In this document: one piece after another, positions 5,321-5,331 of the stretch
How positions within the stretch are numbered: position 1 is the stretch's first letter
How the letters are laid out: each line of letters starts with the position of its first letter
From: Desulfobacteraceae bacterium
Lineage (GTDB): Bacteria; Desulfobacterota; Desulfobacteria; Desulfobacterales; UBA11574
DNA length: 5,331 nt
Assembly (NCBI GenBank): GCA_013203195.1
Contig: JABMQM010000128.1
Coordinates: forward strand, 1-5,331
Direction: 5' to 3'
Position numbers and translations under genes: made by a program
The notes under the pieces: model-generated
Seen by the model: the letters and a program-made list of their open reading frames with translations, nothing else
Databases searched by the model: none
What the model was told of the DNA's origin: nothing

Positions 5321-5331
5321 CAATTTTTGAT

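Noticed and set aside
5319..5331. Small palindrome (ATCAA and TTGAT around AAA) at the right edge as an activator site
   Set aside because: It has only 5-bp arms in AT-rich DNA and is cut by the window edge; not enough to claim an enhancer site for the sigma-54 candidate.

Overview
The window looks like a piece of a mid-GC Gram-negative chromosome. The best guess is a deltaproteobacterial (Desulfobacterota-type) genome, but no taxonomic marker gene is present. The guess rests on the style of the genes (a secreted Do-type protease and a CopZ/CopA pair), an exact-core sigma-54 promoter match, and intergenic octamer arrays of the GTTAGCCC / GTTAGCCG kind, which I associate from memory with that group.

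Layout from left to right. Bases 2-310 (+) are the end of an open frame that enters from the left edge; I do not recognise the protein. Bases 311-841 contain no convincing gene but much structure: a tight GC-rich hairpin (418-434), two arrays of 8-bp units in opposite orientation (480-518 and 586-625), a weak pair of terminal inverted repeats around them (392-410 / 646-664), and several palindromes just beyond the end of copA (757-841). Everything further right lies on the minus strand and reads right to left: a short unassigned ORF at the right edge (5153-5320), then a DegP/HtrA-type periplasmic serine protease (3653-5119), a 68-residue copper-chaperone-like HMA protein (3342-3548), and a P1B-type Cu+-exporting ATPase with two N-terminal HMA domains (842-3289).

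How the genes may work together. CopZ would carry Cu+ in the cytoplasm and deliver it to CopA, which pumps it across the inner membrane into the periplasm. DegP would degrade misfolded periplasmic proteins. The shared strand and short gaps (104 nt and 52 nt) fit co-expression in part. However, a good terminator-like hairpin sits directly after degP, and copZ has its own very strong ribosome binding site, so copZ-copA is more likely a two-gene operon of its own. No copper-sensing regulator is visible in the window.

The least ordinary signals are the sigma-54 type promoter sequence facing degP (5242-5256), which lies inside the unassigned short ORF, and the nested inverted-repeat block at 392-664. 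The coding content itself is conventional; I see no clear new system here.
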